From Blautia hominis (GTDB lineage Bacteria; Bacillota; Clostridia; Lachnospirales; Lachnospiraceae): a stretch of DNA of 64,000 nucleotides. Position 1 is the first letter of the stretch. Each line of letters opens with the position of its first letter. Position numbers and translations under genes: made by a program. Positions 26,588 through 34,894 of the stretch are shown here, piece by piece. Below the pieces are notes generated by a model, which saw only the letters and a list, made by a program, of their open reading frames with translations, searched no databases and was not told the origin of the DNA. The stretch covers positions 932,501 through 996,500 of the forward strand of contig NQOF01000001.1 in the NCBI GenBank assembly GCA_002270465.1, read 5' to 3'.

Positions 26588-27469
26588 ATGACATTTGAGC
26601 AGATCCGCTGCTTTATCGCAGCTGTTGAACATACTACTTTTTTTAATGCCGCCGAATCTCTTAACCTCTCCCAGTCGGCACTGTCAAAACAGATCATAAA
26701 ACTGGAAAAGGAACTGGACATCCGGCTGTTTGACCGCAGCCGCAGAAACGCAGTCCTCACAGAGGCGGGCAGGGAATTTTACAGACATGCCCTTACCCTT
26801 GACAGCCAATACGGAACGATGCGTAAAAAAATGGATACCTTCCGTGAATCCTGCCAATGGAATCTGCATGTGGGGACCCTTCCTTTCCTGACCCAGTACC
26901 AATTGACAGAAAAACTGAAAGCTTTCAGGGAAACGCATCCCGAAATATGCCTCACCTTGAGCGAGGTGGAGGAACATGACCTGATGGATGGCCTGTACCG
27001 GGAAACCTTTGACCTGGTTTTTGCCAGAAATGCCCTGGCGGATGCCTCTGTCCACAGATGTTATCCTCTTGCGGAGGATGAGCTGACAGCAGTCCTGCCA
27101 GCTGACCACTGTCTGGCGCAAAAATCTTCCGTCACTCTTACGGAACTGGCGGGGGAAGATTTTCTGCTCATGAATCCATATACTTCCATTTATCAGCAAT
27201 GTATGGAGCTTTTCCGGAAGGCACAGATCACACCACATATTTTACGCACAGGGCGCGCGGAGACCATTATAAGCGCAGTCTCTGTAAAGGAAGGGATCAG
27301 CCTTCTGGGAAAAAGCAACTTTGAGGTTTTCAGTTATCATGACCTCTCTCTTGTACCGCTGGACCCTCCCGTTCTGCTCCCGGTCTCTGTCATCCGGCTG
27401 GCAAGCCATCCTATGACGCAGGCCATGCGGACTTTTATACATGCTGTGCAAAAAGGACCACACAACTGA
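26588..27469 (+). CDS. LysR-family transcriptional regulator
   Basis: A 293-residue LysR regulator. The winged helix-turn-helix covers residues 1-60 (FNAAESLNLSQSALSKQIIK, LEKELDIRLFDRSRRNAVLT), followed by a two-lobe periplasmic-protein-like effector domain with LLMNPYTSIYQQCMEL. The ATG at 26588 comes seven bases after the ilvE stop with AAGG in front; the frame from 26510 overlaps ilvE and is not used. Co-transcription with ilvE suggests a link to amino-acid metabolism, but the effector is unknown. Confidence 0.9.
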   Translation: MTFEQIRCFIAAVEHTTFFNAAESLNLSQSALSKQIIKLEKELDIRLFDRSRRNAVLTEAGREFYRHALTLDSQYGTMRKKMDTFRESCQWNLHVGTLPFLTQYQLTEKLKAFRETHPEICLTLSEVEEHDLMDGLYRETFDLVFARNALADASVHRCYPLAEDELTAVLPADHCLAQKSSVTLTELAGEDFLLMNPYTSIYQQCMELFRKAQITPHILRTGRAETIISAVSVKEGISLLGKSNFEVFSYHDLSLVPLDPPVLLPVSVIRLASHPMTQAMRTFIHAVQKGPHN

Positions 27470-27472
27470 CAC

Positions 27473-27504
27473 GGCCTCCGGAAGAGATCCATCTTCCGGA
27501 GGCC
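27473..27504. terminator. Bidirectional hairpin between lysR and dfrA
   Basis: A perfect 13-base-pair stem GGCCTCCGGAAGA/TCTTCCGGAGGCC with a 6-base loop lies between two converging transcription units. T-runs are weak on both sides. Confidence 0.7.
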
Positions 27505-27532
27505 ATATCTTATCTGCAGAAAACTGCAGGTA

Positions 27533-28027
27533 TTATTCTTTATTCCTTTTATACTGTACAAATTGGTATTCCAGATCAAAATATGTCTGCTCCTCACTGG
27601 CCCCTGCCACTGACCAGTCTTTTCTCTCGTCCAGATTCGGAAACCAGGTATCTGCCTCATAGGCAAAATCAATCTTTGTCACATGAGCCGTATCACAGTG
27701 ATCCAGCAGCGCGCTGTAAACACTGTCCCCTCCGATGACATAGACATCTTCACTGTCATACTTTTTCAGTTCCTCCATGAGTTCGTCCACACTGTGCACG
27801 ATCACAGCACCTTTTACTTTATAATTCACATCCCTGGTCAGGACAATATTTGTACGGTTCTTTAGGGGCTGTCCTCCCGGAAAACTCTCCAGCGTCTTTC
27901 TCCCCATCACCACTATCTTGCCTGTGGTGGTTGTGCGGAAAAACTTCATGTCAGCCGGAATACTTACAAGGAGACGGTTGTCTTTGCCGATTCCCCAATT
28001 CTTATCTACCGCTACGATTATATTCAT
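27533..28027 (-). CDS. dfrA: Dihydrofolate reductase
   Basis: A 164-residue NADPH-dependent reductase that regenerates tetrahydrofolate. Conserved parts are IIVAVDKNWGIGKDNRLL (residues 2-19), the VVMGRKTLESFPG cofactor loop, NIVLTRD, and VYVIGGDSVYSALL. The active-site acid is Asp26 within IPADMKFF. It starts 26 bases after thyA and must recycle the dihydrofolate that ThyA makes, so the two act as a unit with the folate operon at 12-16 kb. Confidence 0.96.
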   Translation of the reverse strand: MNIIVAVDKNWGIGKDNRLLVSIPADMKFFRTTTTGKIVVMGRKTLESFPGGQPLKNRTNIVLTRDVNYKVKGAVIVHSVDELMEELKKYDSEDVYVIGGDSVYSALLDHCDTAHVTKIDFAYEADTWFPNLDERKDWSVAGASEEQTYFDLEYQFVQYKRNKE

Positions 28028-28053
28028 TTTGTCTCTCCTTTGCTTAACGATTT

Positions 28054-28905
28054 TCAGACTGCTATAGGTATATTTTTGATCTGCGGCCCAGCCTGATAAT
28101 CCTCCACAATTAGATCATTGGTGGTAAACTCATAAAAATCCTTTATCTCCGGATTCAGGGATACCTTAGGTGCCGCATACGGTGTCCTGGATATCAACTC
28201 CCTGATGGCCGGCACATGGCGGTCATAGATATGGGCATCCGCGATCACATGCAGCAGTTCTCCGGGAATCATGTCATTGACCTGGGCCACCATCATAAGA
28301 AGGATGGAATACTGGCATACATTCCAGTTATTTGCTGCCAGAATATCCTGGGAACGCTGGTTCAAAACCCCATTTAAAATAAGCTTCTCCTCCCCCGGCT
28401 CCTTTGTCACATTGTAAGTCATACTGTAGCAGCAGGGATCCAGGGCGCCGCTGTTCAGGTATTCAAACTGATACAGATTTGTCATGATCCTGCGGCTGTA
28501 GGGATTCTCCTTCAACTGCCGCAGCACGTAATCCATCTGGTCGGTCTCCTCCCCTTTATAGATGAACTTTCTCCCCACCACATCTCCGTAACAGGTTCCG
28601 ATCGAGCCGTTTTCATCCGCCCAGGCATCCCAGATATGAGATTTCAGTTCGTGGATGTTGTTGGATTTTTTCTGGTAGATCCAGAGGATCTCATCCATGC
28701 AGCTTTTGAGAGCAGTCCTGCGCAGTGTCAGTGCGGGAAATTCTTTTCTCAAATCATACCGGTTCACAACCCCAAAACGTTTGATGGTGTAAGCACTTTC
28801 CCCGGTATCCTCCCATTTTGGACGAACCTTCTCGCCCTTTGTATCTGTGCCGTTTTCCAGAATATCACGGCACATATCCATAAAAATATGATCTGCCTGA
28901 CTCAT
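28054..28905 (-). CDS. thyA: Thymidylate synthase
   Basis: A 283-residue ThyA that methylates dUMP to dTMP using methylene-tetrahydrofolate. The length and segments such as DEILWIYQKKSNNIHEL and SHIWDAWADENGSIGTCYG are closer to the Bacillus ThyA type than to the E. coli type. The catalytic cysteine lies in LDPCCYSMTYNV, where a second Cys follows it in place of the more common His. The C-terminal IAV closes the active site. AGGACGAG is just upstream of the ATG. It is the first gene of the thyA-dfrA operon. Confidence 0.95.
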   Translation of the reverse strand: MSQADHIFMDMCRDILENGTDTKGEKVRPKWEDTGESAYTIKRFGVVNRYDLRKEFPALTLRRTALKSCMDEILWIYQKKSNNIHELKSHIWDAWADENGSIGTCYGDVVGRKFIYKGEETDQMDYVLRQLKENPYSRRIMTNLYQFEYLNSGALDPCCYSMTYNVTKEPGEEKLILNGVLNQRSQDILAANNWNVCQYSILLMMVAQVNDMIPGELLHVIADAHIYDRHVPAIRELISRTPYAAPKVSLNPEIKDFYEFTTNDLIVEDYQAGPQIKNIPIAV

Positions 28906-29101
28906 GTCTCGTCCTCGCTTTTCTATTTGTTTATTCCATGCCCGGCAAGTCTGGAGAGATTTCTAAGCATATTTATTTAGTTTTTTATCTCGTTTCTGCC
29001 GTTATTTTATCTCTGTTAAATATATTACTTTGGCTTGCTTATTTTATGTTGCCTCTATACAGCCACTTTATTATAACTTCCGTGAAAATATTTGACAACT
29101 G

Positions 29102-29275
29102 TTATTTTGAGAACACCGCATCATTTCTGGAAAGAAGATATACGCAGTACTGATTCATACTGATTCCTTCTCTCTGTGAGTGTTCTGCCAGTGATCTGTG
29201 CAGACTTCGTGGAATTCTCAATTTAAACTGCCCAGAATAATCTTCCAGACTATCCCGCTTGCAGATACCATACAT
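29102..29275 (-). CDS. Small ribbon-helix-helix (HicB/Arc-like) protein, probably truncated
   Basis: A 57-codon frame reading MYGICKRDSLEDYSG then QFKLRIPRSLHRSLAEHSQR then EGISMNQYCVYLLSR. The beta-strand F-K-L-R-I-P, the LHRSLAEHSQ helix and the MNQYCVYLLS helix are the C-terminal ribbon-helix-helix of HicB-type antitoxins. Full HicB proteins have a further 50-70 residues at the N-terminus, absent here: the frame opens directly after the stop codon of the symporter gene at 29297, and no ribosome site is visible. It is either a remnant or a translated mini-protein. No hicA toxin is next to it. Confidence 0.5.
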   Translation of the reverse strand: MYGICKRDSLEDYSGQFKLRIPRSLHRSLAEHSQREGISMNQYCVYLLSRNDAVFSK

Positions 29276-29296
29276 CCGGGCGGCTAATGTTCTTTT

Positions 29297-30655
29297 TTAC
29301 TGAAACAGATCCATGATCCAAGGATTGGAAGTCACAAAAATAATGAAGATCACAACAGGCAGCACAAATTTGATCAGCACTGACCACACAGAAACCAGCT
29401 TAAAGCTGATTTTCCCTTCATTCGTGACTTCCTTCTCTGCGTTTTTGCTCTTCCACACCCAGCCGATAAAGATACAGGCCAGGATTCCGCCGATTGGCAG
29501 AGACACATTGGACACCAGGTAATCTCCCAGGTCAAAGAAGGTCTTTCCTGCGATCTTGATGTCACTCCAGATTCCAAAGCTCAGGGCACATGGAATACCC
29601 AGGCAGGTGATCAGCACAGCGGAGATCACAGAAGCCTTTGCGCGGCCGACTTTAAAGGTATTCACAGCAAAGGAAACCACTACCTCCAAAAACGCAATGC
29701 TGGTGGAGACCGCTGCAAAAAGCACTAACACAAAGAATACAACGCCAAAAATCTTTCCTCCCGTCATCTCGTCAAACACTGCGGGAAGGGTCTGGAACAT
29801 CAGGCTCGGTCCGCTTGTGGGTGAAAAGCCAAAGGCAAATACAGCCGGAAGAATGGCAAATCCTGCGATCATAGCCACCATGGTGTCGAAAAATGCAATA
29901 CTTACGGCACTCTTAGGTATATTCTGGTTCTTGCCCAGATATGCCCCGTATGTAATAGTAGCTCCGGTTCCCAGTGACAGGGAGAAGAACACCTGTCCCA
30001 GTGCTGACAGGAAAGCTCCCGGTGTCAGTTTGGAGAAGTCCGGTTTCAGGAAGAACTTAATGCCTTCCCCTGCGCCGGGAAGCGTACAGGAACGTATGAC
30101 AATGACGATCAGGCAGACAATCAGAAGAGGCATCATGATCTTACATGATTTTTCAATCCCTTTCTGAATTCCCATCACAACGATTGCCACAGTTATGACC
30201 ATAAATACCAGATAATAGATGATCTGGCTTCCTGTATTCCCTGTGAATGATGTAAAAAACGCTTCACTGCTCTTTGGCAGTCCTGTAACAGAAACAAAAA
30301 TATACCGGATGACCCAGCCGCCCAGAACAGCGTAATAAGAAAGTCCGATAAAACTTGTGATCACAGCCAGTATACCCACCCCGCCCCATTTGGAGTTCAG
30401 GGCTTTATAGCTTCCAAATGCATCTTTTCCTCCTGCGCGGCCAATACTGATCTCAGCAATGATCAGCGGAATCCCCACCAGAAAAATGCAGATGAGGTAC
30501 ACAAGAACAAAGGCACCGCCCCCGCTCTCCCCCACAAGCATTGGAAAACGCCATAAATTTCCCATTCCCACAGCAGACCCTGCTGCTGCCATAATAAATC
30601 CGAAGCTGCCCGACCATTTGGGCGCTCCTCCTGTTTCCTGTGTCTGTTTACTCAT
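29297..30655 (-). CDS. Neurotransmitter:sodium symporter family transporter, likely for tryptophan
   Basis: A 452-residue LeuT-fold transporter with about 11-12 membrane helices. The unwound TM1 motif GSAVGMGNLWRFPMLVGESGGGAF is characteristic (residues about 24-47, quoted in part: GNLWRFP), as is SLSLGTGATITYGAYL in TM6. The ATG at 30655 follows AAGGAGG; the longer frame to 30820 covers the terminator of the leader and is not coding. It sits behind a T-box riboswitch whose specifier region offers only UGG codons. Together these suggest sodium-coupled tryptophan uptake (like TnaT of Symbiobacterium), induced when uncharged tRNA-Trp accumulates. Confidence 0.88.
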   Translation of the reverse strand: MSKQTQETGGAPKWSGSFGFIMAAAGSAVGMGNLWRFPMLVGESGGGAFVLVYLICIFLVGIPLIIAEISIGRAGGKDAFGSYKALNSKWGGVGILAVITSFIGLSYYAVLGGWVIRYIFVSVTGLPKSSEAFFTSFTGNTGSQIIYYLVFMVITVAIVVMGIQKGIEKSCKIMMPLLIVCLIVIVIRSCTLPGAGEGIKFFLKPDFSKLTPGAFLSALGQVFFSLSLGTGATITYGAYLGKNQNIPKSAVSIAFFDTMVAMIAGFAILPAVFAFGFSPTSGPSLMFQTLPAVFDEMTGGKIFGVVFFVLVLFAAVSTSIAFLEVVVSFAVNTFKVGRAKASVISAVLITCLGIPCALSFGIWSDIKIAGKTFFDLGDYLVSNVSLPIGGILACIFIGWVWKSKNAEKEVTNEGKISFKLVSVWSVLIKFVLPVVIFIIFVTSNPWIMDLFQ

Positions 30656-30691
30656 GATCTCCTCCTTTTCCGGCAATAAAAAAGTATAAAG

Positions 30692-31006
30692 TGGTAAAAA
30701 AAAGCCCCCATCCTTAATTGTATACACAATCAGGACGAGAGCATTACGCTTCGCGGTACCACCTTGATTTATCCGCACCTCACGATGCAGACCTTTGCAA
30801 GTACGGGAAATCCAAACCACTCAGTAAATTTCCTTATACTCTGGCGCTGTAATGGGCGCTCCCATCGTAGCCTATACTTCCGTAGTCGGTACGCGGCTCC
30901 AAGACCATCTTCCATTCCGCCTGCTGCGCTCCTTCTCACCAACCGAAGCTCTCTTTGCCAGTCTGCAGAACGTACTCTTCTTTTCTCTGCCTTTTTCTTT
31001 TTATTT
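30692..31006 (-). promoter_or_regulatory. T-box riboswitch, candidate specifier UGG (Trp)
   Basis: The conserved T-box bulge AGGTGGTACCGCG is at 30764-30752. It is followed by a terminator (30742-30695): GCTCTCGTCCT pairs with AGGATGGGGGC, ending in nine T. Stem I lies at about 30985-30890, with AGTA (30976-30973) on the 5' side and GAA (30917-30915) on the 3' side as the S-turn, and AGAGAGC..GGTTGGTGAGA as the distal part. Right after GAA come TGG at 30914-30912 and TGG at 30907-30905, so Trp is the natural reading. Confidence 0.88.
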
Positions 31007-31012
31007 ATTATA

Positions 31013-31041
31013 AGTATAAAACTGTTCTTTTTCCTTGTCAA
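31013..31041 (-). promoter_or_regulatory. Promoter of the T-box leader
   Basis: TTGACA and TATACT on the minus strand are 17 bases apart. Transcription would start near 31006, giving a leader of about 350 bases. Confidence 0.8.
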
Positions 31042-31133
31042 ACGGTTTTTCCGAAAATTTTATAATTTGTAAAAAATCCGGATATTTTGCCAAATTACCG
31101 CTGCTTTTACCCAGCTCTGTCCAAGTCCTGTCC

Positions 31134-31162
31134 TTTACACTGCCCCCAAAACGTGATATAGT
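31134..31162 (+). promoter_or_regulatory. Promoter of the VanZ-family gene
   Basis: TTTACA and TATAGT are 17 bases apart, with a predicted leader of about 40 bases. Confidence 0.6.
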
Positions 31163-31209
31163 CACCAGAAGGTAACCAAAAATTTATAAATACAAATGAG
31201 GAATCAAAT

Positions 31210-31719
31210 ATGAAGAAATTTTTCATACTGCTGCTGAAGCCCTTTTCCTTTCTCCCGGCCCTTCTGGTCATGTACATGATCTTTTCTTTTTCCGGCCAGA
31301 CGGGAACGGAATCCGGCAATCTCAGTTATAAAGTCAGCCACAAGGTCATCGTAACTGCCGATAAGATACTCAATAAAAATATGAGCGAAGAACAGATTTC
31401 CTACTACACAGACAAGATCCACACCCCCGTCAGGAAACTGGCACACATGACCGAATACTTTGTGCTGGCTGTCTGCGTCTCCTTCCCTCTTTATGTGTAC
31501 GGACTGCGCGGAATTTTACTGATTCTTTTTGCCGGACTCATAAGTGTGGGATTTGCCTGCACGGATGAGTTTCATCAGTCCTTTGTAGCCGGAAGAGGCC
31601 CTTCCAAAAGGGATGTGATGATAGACAGCATCGGTGCATTCGCAGGTATTTTCCTTGTGCAGTTCGTCTGCTGGAATGCTCTTCGCCGAAACAGAAAGAA
31701 AAACAGGCGCTGCCGCTGA
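31210..31719 (+). CDS. VanZ-family membrane protein
   Basis: A 169-residue protein with about four membrane helices. The family core is visible: KLAHMTEYFVLAV (the conserved H-x-x-E-Y) and TDEFHQSFVAGRGPSKRDVM followed by IDSIGAFAG. VanZ of vancomycin-resistance clusters raises teicoplanin resistance, but most family members are of unknown function in the envelope. The C-terminus is basic (NRKKNRRCR) and cytoplasmic. GAGG lies 8 bases before the ATG. It is a single-gene unit between two divergent or converging genes, with its own promoter and hairpin, and there are no other van genes nearby. Confidence 0.88.
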   Translation: MKKFFILLLKPFSFLPALLVMYMIFSFSGQTGTESGNLSYKVSHKVIVTADKILNKNMSEEQISYYTDKIHTPVRKLAHMTEYFVLAVCVSFPLYVYGLRGILLILFAGLISVGFACTDEFHQSFVAGRGPSKRDVMIDSIGAFAGIFLVQFVCWNALRRNRKKNRRCR

Positions 31720-31722
31720 CAA

Positions 31723-31756
31723 AGAAATGCTTCTGCTCTTTTAGCAGAGGCATTTC
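31723..31756. terminator. Hairpin between vanZ-like gene and birA
   Basis: AGAAATGC-T-TCTGCT pairs with AGCAGA-G-GCATTTCT around a short TTTT loop, between converging genes. The T-run is poor, so strength is uncertain. Confidence 0.6.
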
Positions 31757-31779
31757 TGCGGTTTACATCTGTTTTTTGA

Positions 31780-32754
31780 TCACTGCCTGTCTTCATGGAG
31801 ATTCAGAGAGACATCTCCGCAGGGAAGGACCTCCTCCTCCCCCTGTTCGTTTTTGATCAGAAGCCTGCCGTCCGGCAAAATCTTTTCCGCCTCCACACTT
31901 CTCACCTGCGTCCCGTATGCCACCCGGACTCGTCTGCCGGGCACAATATTTCTGGAAATGTATTCCCCCGGAATCCCCTCCTTTTCTGCCTCCTCAAGCA
32001 GATAATTGATGATTCCTGCAGTCAGCAGGTTCCTGTCTACATACGCATCCCCTTCCAGTACAGCCCCAGCGGTACCGGATAATTCCTTCGGAAAACCGCC
32101 GGCCGGCATACGAAGATTCAGACCAATCCCCACGATCACCAGCTCAATGTCCCCGGTCTCAAAATCCGTGACAGCCTCCGTGAGGATCCCGCAGACTTTC
32201 CGTTCTCCCAGATACAGATCATTGACCCATTTGATTCCCAGGGACACACCGCAGACCTGCTCCACGGCCCGGCAGACAGCAACAGCTGCCGCTGCCGTAA
32301 GTGTCAGACTCTCCTGGGCGGTTCTCTTTGGCCGCATCAGTACACTTAAATAAAGGCCGCTGCCCGCAGGCGAGTAAAAGCTGCGGCCACGCCTGCCCTT
32401 CCCCTCTGTCTGGGCCTCTGCTGCCACAAAAGAACCGTGGGGAAGGTTTTCCTCAATCCCTCTTTTTTTCAGATACTGGTTGGTGGAGGAAATCTCCTTT
32501 TCCACCTGCATAAACACATCCGGGTGTTCCAGATGCATTTTCACTGCTTCCACAGACAGAATATCATTATCCGTCTCAAGGGCATATCCCCTGTTATTCA
32601 CGGCGGTGATCCTGTATCCTTCCTCACGGAGGCTCTTCATGGCCTTCCACACCGCTGTTCTGGAGTATCCAAGCCTTAACGCCAGTTCCTCCCCGGACAG
32701 ATATTCTCCCCTGTGACTTTCAAGCAGCTTCAGAAGCTCTGATTTTGTTGACAT
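31780..32754 (-). CDS. birA: Biotin ligase / biotin repressor BirA
   Basis: A 324-residue bifunctional protein. Residues 1-65 form the winged helix that binds DNA (ELLKLLESHRGEYLSGEELA, LRLGYSRTAVWKAMKSLREE). The central ligase domain has the biotinyl-AMP loop GKGRRGRSFYSPAGSGLYLS and KWVNDLYLGERKVCGILTEA with the catalytic Lys. The C-terminal SH3-like domain ends at the acidic EEVLPCGDVSLN. It attaches biotin to carboxylase carrier proteins and represses biotin genes when biotinyl-AMP accumulates. The ATG at 32754 follows AGGAGG. No biotin operon is in the window. Confidence 0.94.
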   Translation of the reverse strand: MSTKSELLKLLESHRGEYLSGEELALRLGYSRTAVWKAMKSLREEGYRITAVNNRGYALETDNDILSVEAVKMHLEHPDVFMQVEKEISSTNQYLKKRGIEENLPHGSFVAAEAQTEGKGRRGRSFYSPAGSGLYLSVLMRPKRTAQESLTLTAAAAVAVCRAVEQVCGVSLGIKWVNDLYLGERKVCGILTEAVTDFETGDIELVIVGIGLNLRMPAGGFPKELSGTAGAVLEGDAYVDRNLLTAGIINYLLEEAEKEGIPGEYISRNIVPGRRVRVAYGTQVRSVEAEKILPDGRLLIKNEQGEEEVLPCGDVSLNLHEDRQ

Positions 32755-32803
32755 ATTCCTGCCTCCTATCCACTGATCATTGACTCTATCCTGCATATTC
32801 ACG

Positions 32804-32836
32804 AAAAGCCAGGCTCCCGCCGGGAATCTGGCTTTT
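32804..32836 (-). terminator. Terminator of the BMP transporter operon
   Basis: AAAAGCCAG/CTGGCTTTT arms enclose a smaller CCCG/CGGG stem. On the minus strand it ends in TTTT just after the last permease gene; it could also act on the other strand. Confidence 0.8.
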
Positions 32837-32849
32837 CTCTTGTGAATCC

Positions 32850-33806
32850 TTATCTCTCCTCACGGAAATAATTCACACCGCAGGACTGCGGCTGGGAATT
32901 CTCCTTGGAAGAACGGATGGATGTGACGATCAGCACAAGTATGGTCATAAAGAACGGCACCATATCAAAAATGGAGTCCGGTATCTTGATGACTGATTTT
33001 GGCACATAGTATTTCAATACACTGAATGCCCCGAACACCAGCGCTGCAAAGACAGCCTTGTTCGGATTCCAGGTAGCAAAGATAACAAGCGCCACGGCGA
33101 TCCACCCGAGACCGTTTACACAGTTGCTGATCCATACGCCGTTACAGATGATCATGGAACAGTACGCACCGCCAATACCGCAGATCCCTCCGCCCAGCAT
33201 CAGATTGATATATTTCAGTCTTGTTACCGGAAGGCCTGCCGCATCTGCAGCCGCGGGATTTTCACCCACCGCACGGATATTCAGGCCGGCTTTTGTCCTG
33301 TGCAGATAAATACCGCACAGTATGGCAGCCGCAATTCCAAGATAGACAAATATATTATAGTTAAAAAACAATTTTCCCAGCACCGGGATATCAGACAGCA
33401 CCGGAATCTCCACCTTACCAAGGCTGTCCAGAATGCCTGCGGGCAGTTTCAGGGAGGTTGCCCCTGTCTTTTCCCTGACAAAATCACCGAAGAAGTTACT
33501 CAGTCCAATACCGAAAATAGTCAGGGTCAGACCCGTAACGTTCTGGTCTGCCATAAACGTTACCGTGAGCACTGCATAGATAAGGGCTCCCAGCATACCG
33601 GCCGCAAATGCGGCGATCAGGGCCAGAAGCAGATTATCCGTCTTATACCCCATCATAAATCCCGCGCATGCACCGATGGACATCATACCTTCCACACCCA
33701 GATTCAGATGGCCTGATTTTTCGTTGATGATCTCACCCAAGATCCCGAATAAAAGCGGAGTACCGGCAAGGACCGCCGCCACAAAAAAGTTAGTAAAAAA
33801 ATCCAT
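32850..33806 (-). CDS. Nucleoside-type ABC transporter permease (NupQ/YufQ-like)
   Basis: A 318-residue integral membrane permease of the BPD_transp_2 (branched-chain amino acid/simple sugar/nucleoside) type, with about 8-9 helices. LNLGVEGMMSIGACAGF near residue 34 and TKAGLNIRAVGENPAAADAA are the family motifs; the latter is the cytoplasmic coupling loop. Its start overlaps the stop of the preceding permease (TAATG). Together with the BMP lipoprotein and dual ATPase it resembles the Bacillus NupNOPQ guanosine importer, so nucleoside uptake is likely. It is the last gene before the terminator. Confidence 0.88.
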   Translation of the reverse strand: MDFFTNFFVAAVLAGTPLLFGILGEIINEKSGHLNLGVEGMMSIGACAGFMMGYKTDNLLLALIAAFAAGMLGALIYAVLTVTFMADQNVTGLTLTIFGIGLSNFFGDFVREKTGATSLKLPAGILDSLGKVEIPVLSDIPVLGKLFFNYNIFVYLGIAAAILCGIYLHRTKAGLNIRAVGENPAAADAAGLPVTRLKYINLMLGGGICGIGGAYCSMIICNGVWISNCVNGLGWIAVALVIFATWNPNKAVFAALVFGAFSVLKYYVPKSVIKIPDSIFDMVPFFMTILVLIVTSIRSSKENSQPQSCGVNYFREER

Positions 33807-34894
33807 TACGCCTTACCTCCCTTCTTACGGGTAACAAACCGGTATCTGACAAAGAATTCGCATCCAAGTACAAAAAACAGGATGATCCCCTGCAGCACGT
33901 CAGCAGAGTAGGCGGACAGTCCATAGGAGGACTGCATGACCGTACTCCCCTTTTCCAGCACACTGAATAAGAAAGATACCACCAAGATCCCCACCGGGTT
34001 AAGCTGTGCCAGCCATGCCACAATAATAGCCGTGAATCCCACGCCGCCCGCCACAGATGTGGTGAGTGTCAGATCAGAACCGCTGGCCTGCACCATACCC
34101 GCAATACCGCAGATGGCACCTGAGAAAGCCATGGTGCGCAGTACGATCTTCTTATAATTCATACCCGCGTACTGGGCTGTAGCACGGCTCTCGCCTACCA
34201 CACTGATCTCATATCCCTGTTTTGTATATTTCAGATAGATGTACACAATCACTACCAGCACAAGCCCAATCAGCCATCCCACATGCACGCCGAACAGTTT
34301 ATCAAGCTGCGCATTCTCCCCAAACCGTGCAATCTTGGGAAAACCTGAGGAATTGGGGTCCTGCCACGGGCCGTCTCTTAAAAAGGAGATGAGATACAGC
34401 GCGATATAGTTCAGCATCAGTGTAAAAAGTGTCTCATTGGTGCCAAATTTTGCTTTAAAGAATGCAGGAATGATACCCCAAAGGGCACCGCCCAGCATAC
34501 CCGCTAAAAACATGCAGATCATGAGAAGCCAGTGCGGGAAATCCCAGCAGAACAGAGCAAAAAAAGTGGCAAACACCGCCCCCATGATGATCTGTCCCTC
34601 AGCTCCTATATTCCAGAAACGCATCTTAAACGCCAGGGTAAGCCCCAGCGCCGGTATGAGCAGCGGCACCATCACCTTAATGGTGGCCTGGAATGCCATG
34701 CTGCTTCGGAATGCGCCTGACACAATGGTTGCATATACAGAAAACGGATTATACCCGATACAGAGGATAAAGAGGCCGCCGGCTACAATGGCAAGCAGTA
34801 CAGAAGCCAGACGCAGCAGCCGTACCTGCTTTGCGGGTCGCTCTTTTCTCTTCTCCACACGAATCAGAGGCTCTTTCTTCCTTGTCTCATCCAT
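33806..34894 (-). CDS. Nucleoside-type ABC transporter permease (NupP/YufP-like)
   Basis: A 362-residue permease, the longer partner of the pair. It opens with about 30 charged cytoplasmic residues (DETRKKEPLIRVEKRKERPA), then about 9 helices. MRFWNIGAEGQIIMGA and YTKQGYEISVVGESRATAQYAG match the NupP/YufP pattern. It overlaps the ATPase gene by eight bases at its start and the second permease by one base-pair step at its end, so all three are translationally coupled. Confidence 0.88.
   Translation of the reverse strand: MDETRKKEPLIRVEKRKERPAKQVRLLRLASVLLAIVAGGLFILCIGYNPFSVYATIVSGAFRSSMAFQATIKVMVPLLIPALGLTLAFKMRFWNIGAEGQIIMGAVFATFFALFCWDFPHWLLMICMFLAGMLGGALWGIIPAFFKAKFGTNETLFTLMLNYIALYLISFLRDGPWQDPNSSGFPKIARFGENAQLDKLFGVHVGWLIGLVLVVIVYIYLKYTKQGYEISVVGESRATAQYAGMNYKKIVLRTMAFSGAICGIAGMVQASGSDLTLTTSVAGGVGFTAIIVAWLAQLNPVGILVVSFLFSVLEKGSTVMQSSYGLSAYSADVLQGIILFFVLGCEFFVRYRFVTRKKGGKA

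Noticed and set aside
30769-31041. 90-codon minus-strand ORF in the symporter leader
   Set aside because: It lies within the T-box RNA structure and has no ribosome site.
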